Assembly (NCBI RefSeq): GCF_000014865.1
Contig: NC_008576.1
Location: forward strand, 1,703,501-1,767,500
Length of the DNA: 64,000 bases
Origin: Magnetococcus marinus MC-1
GTDB taxonomy: Bacteria > Pseudomonadota > Magnetococcia > Magnetococcales > Magnetococcaceae
Direction of reading: 5' to 3'
Below are positions 1-9,142 of this stretch, one piece after another. Every line of letters begins with the position of its first letter. Position 1 is the stretch's first letter. Under the pieces are notes generated by a model. It did no database searches. It was not told where the DNA came from and saw only the letters and a program-made list of their open reading frames with translations. A program made the translations under genes and the position numbers.

Positions 1-541
1 ATCGCAGCGGGTTGCCAATAGCAGCTTTGTGGTCAATGACCAGGGGCAGGTGGTGGCCCGCTATGACAAAATTCACCTGTTTGATGTTACCCTAAACGGT
101 GGTGAAGGCTATCGGGAGTCAGACATGATCCGGGCAGGTAGCCAGCCTGTGGTGGTGGATAGCCCCTTCGGTCGCATTGGTCTCTCGATCTGCTATGATC
201 TGCGTTTTCCCGAGCTTTACCGTGCCCTTACCGATGCCGGTGCGGAAATTTTCACCGTGCCAGCGGCTTTCACGTTAACCACGGGGCAGGTGCATTGGGA
301 GCTGCTGCTACGGGCGCGGGCGGTTGAAAACTTCTGCCACCTGTTGGCGCCCAATCAGTGGGGGCGGCATCCAGGCAACCGTAAAACCTATGGCAGCTCC
401 ATGATCGTAGAGCCCTGGGGCAGCGTGGTTGCGCGGGTGGCCGATGGCGAAGGCTATGCGCTGGCACCGCTAGACCCCGCACGGGTTGCACGCTGCCGGT
501 CACAAATTCCCTGTTTGCAGCATCGGGTGTTATCTTTTTAG
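1..541 (+). CDS. Carbon-nitrogen hydrolase (nitrilase superfamily), 5'-truncated by the window edge
   Basis: The open frame runs from the first bases, so the start and the N-terminal catalytic Glu lie upstream of the window. What remains carries the Lys motif (YDKIHLFD) and the nucleophile Cys motif (SICYDLRFPE) of the nitrilase fold, plus the RARAVEN and AxNQxG segments usual in the Nit1/Nit2 branch. By family knowledge that branch hydrolyses small amides, such as deaminated glutathione or alpha-keto-acid omega-amides, in the cytosol. The exact substrate cannot be read from this fragment. The next gene begins 12 bp after the stop on the same strand, so the two are probably co-transcribed. 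The family call is firm; the substrate is open. Confidence 0.9.
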   Translation, partial: SQRVANSSFVVNDQGQVVARYDKIHLFDVTLNGGEGYRESDMIRAGSQPVVVDSPFGRIGLSICYDLRFPELYRALTDAGAEIFTVPAAFTLTTGQVHWELLLRARAVENFCHLLAPNQWGRHPGNRKTYGSSMIVEPWGSVVARVADGEGYALAPLDPARVARCRSQIPCLQHRVLSF

Positions 542-553
542 AGTGGGGGGGCT

Positions 554-1726
554 ATGTTACAAAAGTTGCTTGCAAAGCTGCTTGGCGAGACCCAAACCAA
601 CCCGCTGGGTCTGTTGCTCCCCGGCTACCACTCCGAATTGATTGATGCGCAGCGCGCTGTGCTGATGATCTCTCGTTTACGTTTGGTCTCGGCTATTTTT
701 GCCATTCTTACCCCGTTGTGGGTGGTTTTGGATCTGCTGTTTCTGCCGCAGGAGATGTGGCCCGCACTGGCGGTGGCGCGTCTCATTGCCGCCGGTTCAT
801 TTGGTGCGTTGTCGGTGGTTTTTCACCGCTCCGACCGCCTGCGGGATGCCTATGTAGGGCTGTTGGCCATGCTCACCATCCCGTTGCTCTTTTTTATCTA
901 CTCCCATGCGCTCTTCTCTGAATATCCCTTGCAGCTTTCCGAGATGGCCCGCTCCTTGGTAACGGGTTACGCCTTTCTCCCCTTTGTTATGGTGGCGGGG
1001 TTGGGGGTGTTTCCGCTGACCGCCCTGGAGGGGATTCTCTTTATGGTGCCAGCCATGGCTGCCGAGATCTTTATTGGCTCCAATGATTTTGGCACCATCA
1101 GTAGCGATGCCCATTTGGGATTGATTTGGTTATTGGCGTTAATTGGCGGGGTGACGCTAATCTCGGCCATGAGCCAGTTGCACTTTTTTAGCGAGATTAT
1201 CCATAAATCCTCCCATGATCCCCTCACGACCGCCTACACACGGGGCACAGGTCTGGAGTTGATGGAAAAATATTTTTTGTTGGCCGAACGCAGTAAAACC
1301 CCTTTGTCGCTCATGTTTATTGATCTGGATAACTTTAAATCCATCAATGATGCCTACGGCCATGATCGCGGAGATGAGGTATTAAAACAGGCCGCTTCTG
1401 CGATCCTGACGAGCATGCGACGGGTGGATTTTCTGGTGCGCTGGGGTGGGGAGGAGTTTATTGCGGTATTGCCCAACACCAAGGCTGAAGAGATTGTCTA
1501 TGTACAGGATCGTTTGGCGGATGTGGGGCTGGGGTTGCGCCCGGACGGTGCCCCGGTGACCGCCAGTTTGGGTCTGGCCGAGCTCATAAGCGATCAGGCT
1601 AAAGATTTGGAGTCCCTCATTGAGCTGGCAGATAAGCGCATGTATCTCGCCAAGCAAAGTGGTAAAAACCGTATCTGCTTTGGTGATAATGAAGAAGATA
1701 TGACACCCAGCGGGCTATTTATATAA
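554..1726 (+). CDS. Membrane-anchored diguanylate cyclase (GGDEF domain)
   Basis: A 390-residue protein. About the first 215 residues hold roughly six hydrophobic membrane segments with no recognised sensor motif. A GGDEF domain follows (about residues 220-380). The active-site signature is GGEEF at residues 298-302, a catalytically competent variant, and RRVD five residues upstream matches the RxxD inhibitory I-site. It should therefore make c-di-GMP from two GTP and be product-inhibited. No EAL domain is present. The membrane part may sense a signal, but this is inferred from architecture only. A GGGGGG-rich ribosome-binding region lies just before the ATG, and the gene sits 12 bp after the hydrolase gene. 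Confidence 0.93.
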   Translation: MLQKLLAKLLGETQTNPLGLLLPGYHSELIDAQRAVLMISRLRLVSAIFAILTPLWVVLDLLFLPQEMWPALAVARLIAAGSFGALSVVFHRSDRLRDAYVGLLAMLTIPLLFFIYSHALFSEYPLQLSEMARSLVTGYAFLPFVMVAGLGVFPLTALEGILFMVPAMAAEIFIGSNDFGTISSDAHLGLIWLLALIGGVTLISAMSQLHFFSEIIHKSSHDPLTTAYTRGTGLELMEKYFLLAERSKTPLSLMFIDLDNFKSINDAYGHDRGDEVLKQAASAILTSMRRVDFLVRWGGEEFIAVLPNTKAEEIVYVQDRLADVGLGLRPDGAPVTASLGLAELISDQAKDLESLIELADKRMYLAKQSGKNRICFGDNEEDMTPSGLFI

Positions 1727-1988
1727 CACGCTGGCTGGTTAATCATAGGCATACCCTCCCCAACCTGCACGTGATGAAGGCTTTCAGGCTCTGACCGGGG
1801 GGCCCTGACACGCAGCGGCACCGATCATACCCTTTGTACCCTAGGCACGCCGCGGTGATCTTGTGAAAACGCTGCTATCCTTTTCCTTAAATCCTGTAAT
1901 GGGGCCAATTTACGACAACACGGTGGAATTGCGCACGTCCCTTGCATAGGTTGGGTTATGGCCCAACAACAACAAGGAGTGTTGGAGT

Positions 1989-3053
1989 ATGCAAAAGGTA
2001 TTGGTTACGGGTGGTGCCGGTTTTATTGGCTCGGAGTTGGTTAGGCAGCTGGTGACACAGGCAGAGTGCTCGGTGGTTATGGTGGATCTCTTAACCTATT
2101 CGGGCAATCTGGCTTCATTGGCACCGGTCGCCGCGCGGCCAAACTATCGTTTTGTGCAGGCTGATATCTGTGACCGAGGGGCCATGAGCCAACTGTTTGT
2201 GCAAGAGCAGCCTGATGCGGTGGTACATTTGGCCGCAGAAAGCCATGTGGACCGCTCCATTGATGGTCCTCTTACTTTTGTACAGACCAATGTGATGGGT
2301 ACGGCTGTACTGCTGGAGTCGGCTCGGGCCTATTGGGTGCAAACCGCGCCCGCCAAACAACAAACCTTTCGTTTTTTACATGTCTCCACCGATGAGGTGT
2401 ATGGCGCTTTAGGGGAGCAAGGGCTCTTTACGGAACAGACCCCCTATGCCCCCAGCTCACCCTATTCGGCCAGCAAAGCGGCTTCGGACCATCTGGTGCG
2501 GGCGTGGTATACCACCTATGGCCTGCCGACCCTGATTACCAATTGTTCCAATAATTATGGACCCTACCAATTTCCGGAAAAATTAATTCCATTGATGATT
2601 TTAAATGCCCTAGCGGGAAAGCCTTTGCCCGTCTATGGTCAAGGTAGCAATGTGCGCGACTGGCTCTATGTGGCAGACCATGCTCGGGCGCTGCGACAGG
2701 TGTTAGCCCAGGGGCAGGTGGGGCAAACCTATAATATTGGCGGTGGGGCTGAGCGTAGTAACCTGACGGTGGTTCAAACCCTCTGCACCCTTTTGGATGA
2801 ATTGCAGCCTAGGGAAAAGCCCTATGCTTCGCTCATCGCATTTGTGCAAGACCGTCCCGGCCACGATTTTCGCTATGCCATTGACGCCAGTAAGATAAGC
2901 GAGCAACTGGGATGGCAGCCAACGGTCAGTTTTGAACAGGGTCTTAGAGAGACGGTAAAGTGGTATTTGCAGCACCCCCAGTGGGTAGAGCAGATCCGCG
3001 GGGTGGCAGAGCAACGCTTAGGCTTACTAGACAAACAAGGGGCGCGCGCATGA
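1989..3053 (+). CDS. rfbB: dTDP-glucose 4,6-dehydratase
   Basis: Converts dTDP-glucose to dTDP-4-keto-6-deoxyglucose, the second step toward dTDP-rhamnose and other deoxysugars for surface polysaccharide. The 354-residue protein is a full-length extended short-chain dehydrogenase: an N-terminal NAD-binding GGAGFIG, a TDE triad near residues 134-136, and YSASK with Tyr159 and Lys163. The ATG follows an AAGGAG-type ribosome-binding site. Its stop overlaps the rfbA start (ATGA), so the two are translationally coupled. rfbC and rfbD are not in the window. Confidence 0.96.
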   Translation: MQKVLVTGGAGFIGSELVRQLVTQAECSVVMVDLLTYSGNLASLAPVAARPNYRFVQADICDRGAMSQLFVQEQPDAVVHLAAESHVDRSIDGPLTFVQTNVMGTAVLLESARAYWVQTAPAKQQTFRFLHVSTDEVYGALGEQGLFTEQTPYAPSSPYSASKAASDHLVRAWYTTYGLPTLITNCSNNYGPYQFPEKLIPLMILNALAGKPLPVYGQGSNVRDWLYVADHARALRQVLAQGQVGQTYNIGGGAERSNLTVVQTLCTLLDELQPREKPYASLIAFVQDRPGHDFRYAIDASKISEQLGWQPTVSFEQGLRETVKWYLQHPQWVEQIRGVAEQRLGLLDKQGARA

Positions 3054-3922
3054 AGGGGATTGTCCTTGCTGGTGGATCCGGCACCCGGCTGCACCCGGTG
3101 ACCATACCGATCTCTAAGCAGCTCTTACCGATCTATGATAAACCGATGATCTATTACCCCCTGACCACGCTGATGTTGGCAGGTATCCGGGATATTTTAA
3201 TCATCTCCACCCCACAAGATACACCCCGTTTTGAGCAGTTGTTGGGGGATGGCTCAAATTGGGGGGTTTCCCTCTCCTATGCGGTGCAGCCTTCTCCCGA
3301 TGGTTTGGCGCAAGCATTTATTATTGCAGAAGATTTTTTGGATAGACAGCCTTGCACCATGATATTGGGGGATAATATCTTTTTTGGACACGACTTGTCG
3401 CAGGTGTTGCAGCGGGTTGCCTTGCGGCAGCAAGGGGCCACCGTATTTGCCTATGCGGTCAGTGATCCAGAGCGCTATGGCGTGGTGCATTTTGATAGCC
3501 AAGGTAGGGCGTTGGGTATTGAAGAGAAACCGGCGAAGCCAAAATCGCGTTATGCTGTCACGGGGCTTTATTGCTACGACCAGCATGTGGTGGAGTATGC
3601 CCGCGCGCTACGTCCATCCCCTAGGGGGGAGTTGGAAATTACCGATCTGAACAACCGCTACCTTGCCGAGGGCTCTTTGTCGGTAGAACGGTTGGGGCGG
3701 GGTTACGCTTGGCTGGATACCGGTACCCATGACTCCCTGCTGCGCGCGGCCACCTTTGTGGAGACGCTGGATAAACGACAAGGGGTTAAGATTGCCTGTC
3801 CAGAAGAGGTCTCTTTCCGTATGGGCTGGATCGACCAAGCACAATTGCGGGCGCTGGCCCAACCCTATCTAAAAAATGGCTACGGCCAATATCTGCTGCG
3901 GGTGTGTGAAGAGCCCGATTGA
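3050..3922 (+). CDS. rfbA: Glucose-1-phosphate thymidylyltransferase
   Basis: Makes dTDP-glucose from dTTP and glucose-1-phosphate, the step before rfbB. The 290-residue length is the family norm. The N-terminal nucleotide-binding signature GGSGTRL and the following [18 protein letters not shown] region are intact, as is the metal-binding GDN (ILGDNIFFG). I chose the ATG that overlaps the rfbB stop by 4 bp. A longer in-frame extension back to 2960 lies inside rfbB and lacks family similarity. Confidence 0.96.
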   Translation: MKGIVLAGGSGTRLHPVTIPISKQLLPIYDKPMIYYPLTTLMLAGIRDILIISTPQDTPRFEQLLGDGSNWGVSLSYAVQPSPDGLAQAFIIAEDFLDRQPCTMILGDNIFFGHDLSQVLQRVALRQQGATVFAYAVSDPERYGVVHFDSQGRALGIEEKPAKPKSRYAVTGLYCYDQHVVEYARALRPSPRGELEITDLNNRYLAEGSLSVERLGRGYAWLDTGTHDSLLRAATFVETLDKRQGVKIACPEEVSFRMGWIDQAQLRALAQPYLKNGYGQYLLRVCEEPD

Positions 3923-4066
3923 TGGGCAACCATTGCAGTCCCAGGGCGAGCTATGCCTAAACAGCCCAAGTCAAACACGGTGTAGAGGTTGGGCATAAAG
4001 CGGGTTAAATAAGGATCGTGCTCCGCGATTGTTACCGGGCTGACCACGCGACCAATGAGGTGCCAG

Positions 4067-4840
4067 ATGGAGCAGTATCAACATATTATCCAGGTATTGG
4101 CGTTAACCATGGGGGCCTCGTGGGCCAGTGGTATCAACCTCTATGCCACCATGGCGGTGCTGGGTTTTGCCTCCATGAATGGTTCCTTTACGCTCCCGCC
4201 AGATTTGCAGATATTGGCCAACCCCATGGTGATGGTGGCAGCCTCGCTGATGTATTTTGTCGAGTTTATCGCCGATAAAACCCCTGGGGTAGATACCGGC
4301 TGGGACACCATTCACACCTTTGTGCGTATTCCCGCTGGGGCGATGATGGCCGCTGGGGCTGTGGGTGAGGTGGGGGCCCCTATGGAGCTCGCTGCGGCGA
4401 TTCTGGGTGGCGGCATGGCCACCGTCAGCCACGCCACCAAGGCGGGTAGTCGGGTGGTGATTAACAGTTCCCCTGAGCCCTTTACCAACTGGGCGGCCTC
4501 CATTGGTGAGGATGTGGCGGTGATTGGTGGGCTCTACGCGGCACTACACCACCCGCTCTGGTTTTTGGCGGCTATGGTGCTCTTTTTAATCTTTGCAGCT
4601 TGGCTGCTACCCAAAATATGGGGCGCCATCAAACGGGTGTTTCGCTGGATCGGGCGGCTGTTTGGCGGGGGCGGGGATGCGCCCCCTGCCGCTGTGGTGA
4701 GCAATAGGGCCTCCCCGGTGGCTGCAATGGGGCAGGGGGACAACCTGGATCGCTTGGCCAAGCTCAAAGCGCTGTTGGATGATGGCGCCTTGAGCCGTGG
4801 GGAGTATGAGCGGGAAAAGAGCCGGTTGCTTAAAGAGTAA
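4067..4840 (+). CDS. DUF4126 membrane protein with C-terminal SHOCT motif
   Basis: About 257 residues. The first ~190 residues contain several hydrophobic helices with Gly/Ala-rich stretches typical of DUF4126 membrane proteins of unknown function. The last ~30 residues (LAKLKALLDDGALSRGEYE) match the short C-terminal SHOCT motif, an oligomerisation or peptide-binding appendage often found at the ends of membrane proteins. The two are joined by a basic and Gly/Pro/Ala-rich linker. I prefer the ATG at 4067, which has GAGGTG five bases upstream, over the ATG at 4055, which has none. It converges with the minus-strand gene 5 bp downstream. Function unknown. Confidence 0.82.
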   Translation: MEQYQHIIQVLALTMGASWASGINLYATMAVLGFASMNGSFTLPPDLQILANPMVMVAASLMYFVEFIADKTPGVDTGWDTIHTFVRIPAGAMMAAGAVGEVGAPMELAAAILGGGMATVSHATKAGSRVVINSSPEPFTNWAASIGEDVAVIGGLYAALHHPLWFLAAMVLFLIFAAWLLPKIWGAIKRVFRWIGRLFGGGGDAPPAAVVSNRASPVAAMGQGDNLDRLAKLKALLDDGALSRGEYEREKSRLLKE

Positions 4841-4845
4841 CCCCT

Positions 4846-5217
4846 TTAACAATGAGATAAAATGCCCGCAATCCAGGCATCCACAAATTCATCCAGGGAC
4901 TCAATAAAATCGGGGTCATGCTCGGTGCGGTTGATGGTGGCATGTACCACCAGCTGGCTTGGGTCTGGGGGTAGGCCGGTGGTTAGGCTCCAGCTTAGCA
5001 CATTGGGGCAGGTGGGCATGCTCATGCGTAGACCACCACGAATGGGTTGCCAGCTGATGACAAATTCCCCCCAGTCGGTGTGGTAACGGCCACCTTGAGC
5101 ATCGCTCTCTAGGGTGGTGCTAATGGCGCTGCAAAAGTGCGGCAGTCGCGCCGGGGTAATCTGCTCTTGTAATTGCTGGGCATCCCAAGGGCTTTTCGTG
5201 GTTGCAAAAAATTCCAT
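4846..5217 (-). CDS. Hypothetical protein, 123 residues
   Basis: I do not recognise a family. The protein is small, soluble-looking and Trp/Pro/Thr-containing, with no signal peptide or membrane segment, and it has an acidic C-terminal third. The start chosen is the ATG at 5217, preceded by GGGGA at a spacing of 9; a GTG three codons upstream directly abuts that GGGGA and is less likely. It is transcribed toward the DUF4126 gene. The frame fills the gap between two clear genes and has a plausible ribosome-binding site, so it is probably real. Confidence 0.6.
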   Translation of the reverse strand: MEFFATTKSPWDAQQLQEQITPARLPHFCSAISTTLESDAQGGRYHTDWGEFVISWQPIRGGLRMSMPTCPNVLSWSLTTGLPPDPSQLVVHATINRTEHDPDFIESLDEFVDAWIAGILSHC

Positions 5218-5448
5218 AGTGGTCACTCCCCAGCGGTAAACGGTGGGCTATGCTAGCATCCCCCGGCCTCGAATGACCAGCGCTGTAACCAAAAAAATCA
5301 CTTTTTCATCCCGTATGCCAAATCGCTGCTTACGCCCCCCCTGACATCTTTATAAAGTGGTTGCAAAAAGAGGACGCTGTGGGTAGTGTCTTGCCCGCAA
5401 GGTTTCTTATAAATTGTTACGTTTACATGGCGTTATAAAGGAGCTTAC

Positions 5449-7290
5449 GTGAACTTAGAGATGCTCATGGTGTTCGGTTTGTTAGGGGTCACAGTGGTGC
5501 TGTTTGCCAGTGATCGGGTGCGTCTGGATGTGGTGGCAATCGGGGTGATGCTGGTGTTGGGCGTCAGTGGGGTAGTGACCATGCAGGAGGCGCTGGCGGG
5601 TTTTGGCAACCCGGTGGTGGTGTTGATTGCGGCGCTGTTTGTGGTGGGGGAAGGTCTGTTCAAAACCGGTATTGCTTACGATGCAGGCAACCGCTTGATG
5701 CAGGTAGCGGGGAACCATCCGGTGCGGTTAATGTTGCTGTTAATGGTGGCGGTGGCCATCTTGTCGGCCTTTATGAGTTCCACCGGCGCGGTGGCGATTT
5801 TTATGCCCGTGGCCATGGGCCTAGCGGCAAAGGGGGATATCGCGCCCTCACGGTTATTAATCCCCTTGGCCTTTGGCTCGCTGATTGGCGGCATGCTTAC
5901 GCTGATTGGCACGCCCCCCAACATGGTCGCCAGTCAGGCCCTGGTGCATGCGGGTTTAAAGCCATTTGGCTTTTTTGAATTTACCCCCATTGGTCTGGCG
6001 GTGCTGGTGGTCACGATGCTCTACATGGTGGTGGCCGGGCGTTTTTTACTGCCCGACCGGCGGCTGGCCCGCAGCGAAGAGCAGAGTGAACGTCAAACCC
6101 GACGGGAGATGGCCGAGGGCTATCAAGTGCGCAGCCGCATGAAGCGGATGCAGGTGGAGCCCGGTTCAGCATTGATTGGACAGTCGGTCTCGGAGGTGCA
6201 TTTTCGCACCCGCTACAACTGCACCCTCATGGGCATTGAGCGTGCTGGGCGGTTTGGTCACATGCGGTTTTTGCCCGCGCTCTCGCATACCCCATTGATG
6301 CAGGGCGACCAACTCTACATGGTCTGCAACAACCCTGATCAGATGGGGTTGGTAGAGCAGCAGCAGGGGTTACGCGCCTTGCCCATGCAGGAACAACACA
6401 TTACCCATATGGCTTTGGCTTTGGGCATTGCCGAGGTGTTGATCCCGCCGGGGTCGCGTATCAATGGTAAATCATTGGCAGAAGTGCAATTTCGTAAGCG
6501 CTATGGCTTGAGTGTGTTGGGGGTCAAACGGTTGGGTGTGGCACTGCCAGCCCCGAGCAGTGAAACCGTGTTGCAGTGTGGCGACGCCCTTTTGGTAGGG
6601 GGCAATTGGTCGCAGCTCCAGTTGTTAGGTGTGCGGGGCAAAGATTTTATGGTGATGAGCCTGCCCAAAGAGGTGGATGAGGTGGTCCCCGCGCGGGAGC
6701 GTTCCTGGATCGCGTTGGCCATTGTGGCATTGATGCTGGTCGCCTTGGGTTTAAAACTCTTACCCACCGTGGCAACCGTCATGTTGGCCGCCGTGGCCAT
6801 GGTGATGCTACGCTGTTTAACCATGGAGGAGGCTTATCAATCCATCCGCTGGGAGTCGCTGATTCTCATCGCCGGTATGCTGCCCATGGCCACCGCCTTG
6901 CAAAAAAGTGGTGGGGCCGAGTTGATCGTGGGGTTGTTGCTCGATGGAGTGGGAGATATGAGCCCTATGGTTATGATGGCGGGTCTGTTTTTAATCACCA
7001 CCCTGTTTAGCCAGTTTATCTCCAACACCGCCACCACAGTGTTGATTGCCCCCATCGCCATTGGTGCCGCACAGGGGCTAGCGGTTTCGCCCTATCCCCT
7101 CTTGATGACCGTTGCCATTGCGGCCTCCACGGCCTTTGCAACCCCCGTCGCTTCCCCCGTCAACACCTTGGTGCTGGGGCCGGGCAACTATCGCTTTAAT
7201 GACTTTGTTAAGATTGGTGTGCCCTTGCAGGTGTTGGTGATGGTGGTCACGCTGCTCTGTGTGCCACTATTTTTTCCATTCACCCCCTAA
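5449..7290 (+). CDS. SLC13/DASS-type permease with two TrkA_C (RCK_C) domains
   Basis: A 613-residue inner-membrane transporter of the divalent anion:Na+ symporter superfamily. Two membrane halves, each with a hairpin substrate motif (LIGTPPN near residue 155; SNTATTVL near residue 525), flank a soluble insert at about 215-400. That insert holds two repeats of the TrkA_C fold, a ligand-binding regulatory domain. Proteins with this layout are often annotated as sulfate, citrate or dicarboxylate transporters; the substrate here is not decidable. The start is a GTG with a strong AAAGGAG upstream. A bidirectional terminator follows. Confidence 0.9.
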   Translation: MNLEMLMVFGLLGVTVVLFASDRVRLDVVAIGVMLVLGVSGVVTMQEALAGFGNPVVVLIAALFVVGEGLFKTGIAYDAGNRLMQVAGNHPVRLMLLLMVAVAILSAFMSSTGAVAIFMPVAMGLAAKGDIAPSRLLIPLAFGSLIGGMLTLIGTPPNMVASQALVHAGLKPFGFFEFTPIGLAVLVVTMLYMVVAGRFLLPDRRLARSEEQSERQTRREMAEGYQVRSRMKRMQVEPGSALIGQSVSEVHFRTRYNCTLMGIERAGRFGHMRFLPALSHTPLMQGDQLYMVCNNPDQMGLVEQQQGLRALPMQEQHITHMALALGIAEVLIPPGSRINGKSLAEVQFRKRYGLSVLGVKRLGVALPAPSSETVLQCGDALLVGGNWSQLQLLGVRGKDFMVMSLPKEVDEVVPARERSWIALAIVALMLVALGLKLLPTVATVMLAAVAMVMLRCLTMEEAYQSIRWESLILIAGMLPMATALQKSGGAELIVGLLLDGVGDMSPMVMMAGLFLITTLFSQFISNTATTVLIAPIAIGAAQGLAVSPYPLLMTVAIAASTAFATPVASPVNTLVLGPGNYRFNDFVKIGVPLQVLVMVVTLLCVPLFFPFTP

Positions 7291-7336
7291 ACCCTTGGGC
7301 CGCAGGTAACGGGGTAGGGCTAAAACAGGTCTAAAA

Positions 7337-7371
7337 AAACGAGGGCGGATCTTAATAATCCGCCCTCGTTT
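7337..7371. terminator. Bidirectional rho-independent terminator between the SLC13 gene and the DAHP synthase gene
   Basis: A perfect stem, AACGAGGGCGGAT at 7338-7350 pairing with 7358-7370 around a 7-base loop, with A-rich sequence on the left and T-rich on the right. It lies between convergent genes and can serve both strands. Confidence 0.88.
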
Positions 7372-7391
7372 GGTTCAGCGAGATGTCTGCC

Positions 7392-8744
7392 TTATTTTTT
7401 GAAGTCTTGCAGCGTCTCTGTGATCAAAAAGGCAATATCCAGGCTCTGGGTGGCGTTGAGACGGGGGTCACAGGTGGTCTCGTAACGCTCAGGCAGATGG
7501 GCCTCGGTCACTTGGTGCGAGCCGCCCACACACTCCGTCACCGCGTCACCGGTGAGCTCAAAGTGTACGCCGCCTGGGCAGGTGCCTTCGGCTTTATGCA
7601 CCGCAAAAAAGGAGCGAATTTCCGACATAACATGGTCCACATTGCGGGTTTTGTAACCGCTGCTGGCGGTAAAGGTATTGCCATGCATGGGGTCACAACT
7701 CCAAATCACGGAGCGACCGGCCTGTTTGATGCTGCGGATCAGTTTTGGCAGATTCTCTTCCACTTTATTGTGCCCAAAGCGGGTAATAAAGGTGAGGCGT
7801 CCGGGTATATTCTGAGGATTCAGCGCATCGCACAGGCGCAAGGCATCTTCGGCGGTGGCGCTGGGACCCAGTTTGACACCAATGGGATTTTTCACCCCGC
7901 GCAAAAACTCCACATGGGCACCATCCAACTGGCGGGTGCGCTCGCCAATCCACAACATGTGGGCCGAGCAGCAATAGTACTCATTGGTCAGGGAATCCTC
8001 ACGGGTGAGGGCCTGCTCATAATCGAGAATGAGCGCCTCGTGGCTGGTAAAATACTCCACCTCATGCAACACCGGGGTGTTGGTGGAGTTAATCCCCACG
8101 GTATCCATGAATTTAAGGGCGTCCGTCAGTTTGTCGGCGATTTCGGCGTAGCGCTTGCCTTGGGGGCTGTTGCTTACAAAATCGCGGGTCCAGTTGTTTA
8201 GACTATGCAGATCGGCAAAACCACCACTGGTAAAGGCGCGTAGCAGGTTAAGAGTACTGGCCGACTGAAAATAGACCCGTTCCAGACGGTTGGGCTCTGG
8301 GTTGCGGGAGGATTCGGAAAAATCGGGATCGTTGACCATCTCCCCACGGAAACTGGGTAGGGTTTGATCCCCTTGGGTTTCGGTTGGGCTGGAGCGGGGT
8401 TTGGCAAACTGGCCGGCAATGCGCCCAACCTTGACGATGGGACGCCCGCCGCCATAGGTCAAAATAACCGCCATTTGCAGCAGGATTTTGAGCTTGTCGC
8501 GAATGGCGTTGGCATTAAACTCCCCAAAGGATTCGGCACAATCGCCCCCTTGCAGTAAAAACGCTTTGCCATTGGCCACCCGCTTGAGATGGCCAGAAAG
8601 TGAGCGAACCTCACCGGCGAACACCAGCGGCGGATAGCTGCTCAGGTTTTTGCACACCTGTTGGAGTTCGTCCTGATTGGGCCACTCAGGCTGTTGCAGA
8701 GCGTTAAATTTGCGCCAGGAGTCGGGTTGCCACGGGTTGGACAC
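7392..8744 (-). CDS. 3-deoxy-7-phosphoheptulonate (DAHP) synthase, class II
   Basis: Condenses phosphoenolpyruvate and erythrose-4-phosphate, the entry step of the shikimate pathway. The 450-residue sequence is the plant/actinobacterial class II type, unrelated in sequence to E. coli AroF/G/H. It contains QGGDCAESF near the N-terminus, the metal-ligand region WSCDPMHGNT, and HFELTGDAVTEC near the C-terminus. The start is a GTG (reading VSNPWQPDS) with GAGGA seven bases upstream. It stands alone: the terminator at 7337-7371 lies downstream and a long non-coding gap upstream. Whether this is the only DAHP synthase of the organism cannot be seen here. Confidence 0.95.
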   Translation of the reverse strand: MSNPWQPDSWRKFNALQQPEWPNQDELQQVCKNLSSYPPLVFAGEVRSLSGHLKRVANGKAFLLQGGDCAESFGEFNANAIRDKLKILLQMAVILTYGGGRPIVKVGRIAGQFAKPRSSPTETQGDQTLPSFRGEMVNDPDFSESSRNPEPNRLERVYFQSASTLNLLRAFTSGGFADLHSLNNWTRDFVSNSPQGKRYAEIADKLTDALKFMDTVGINSTNTPVLHEVEYFTSHEALILDYEQALTREDSLTNEYYCCSAHMLWIGERTRQLDGAHVEFLRGVKNPIGVKLGPSATAEDALRLCDALNPQNIPGRLTFITRFGHNKVEENLPKLIRSIKQAGRSVIWSCDPMHGNTFTASSGYKTRNVDHVMSEIRSFFAVHKAEGTCPGGVHFELTGDAVTECVGGSHQVTEAHLPERYETTCDPRLNATQSLDIAFLITETLQDFKK

Positions 8745-9142
8745 AGTGAAATCCTCAAGTAATGGGTCGGATTAAAGCCCAATTCTATGGATGAACAAGG
8801 CAGTCGAGTTGCACGTTAGTCGCGGAAGTTTGCCACGTATGGCGGTTAAAAAGCAACCGTTACCACCCAATTTTCCCGCCACCACCGCCAACCTAGCGAA
8901 CGGCTTGGGGGTTGTCTAGGTCGCGGGCCGGCTGGGGGTGGCGCAGGCGTCTGCTCCGAGTTTTTCAGGTGTTAGGTTGTCTGGTTGCAGTTCTGCCCAA
9001 GGCCCATGGCATATAAAAGGAGAGGGCGCCAGCGCTCTGACCCCACGCAGCAGGCTCCGGGCAGAGCCTTTCACACCCCACCACGCCAAGCTGTGGCGAG
9101 GTGGCGGGGGTGCGGGGGTGCGAGGGCCGTTGTGCCGAAGCG
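8745..9142. other. Non-coding gap between glnD and the DAHP synthase gene, with two GC-rich hairpins
   Basis: No convincing gene: the small frames here are GC-skew artefacts without ribosome-binding sites. Reading the minus strand after the glnD stop, a long imperfect GC-rich hairpin spans about 9074-9112 (GGTG/CACC-rich arms around a 7-base loop). A second short hairpin lies at 9053-9068 (GGCTC/GAGCC). Neither is followed by a clear T-run, so they may be weak terminators or mRNA 3'-end stabilisers. The promoter of the DAHP synthase gene should lie near 8760-8850, but I could not assign -35/-10 boxes. Confidence 0.5.

Noticed and set aside
7383-8201. 272-residue open frame on the plus strand across the DAHP synthase gene
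   Set aside because: Shadow frame; the class II DAHP synthase motifs are all on the minus strand and the frame begins beside a terminator.
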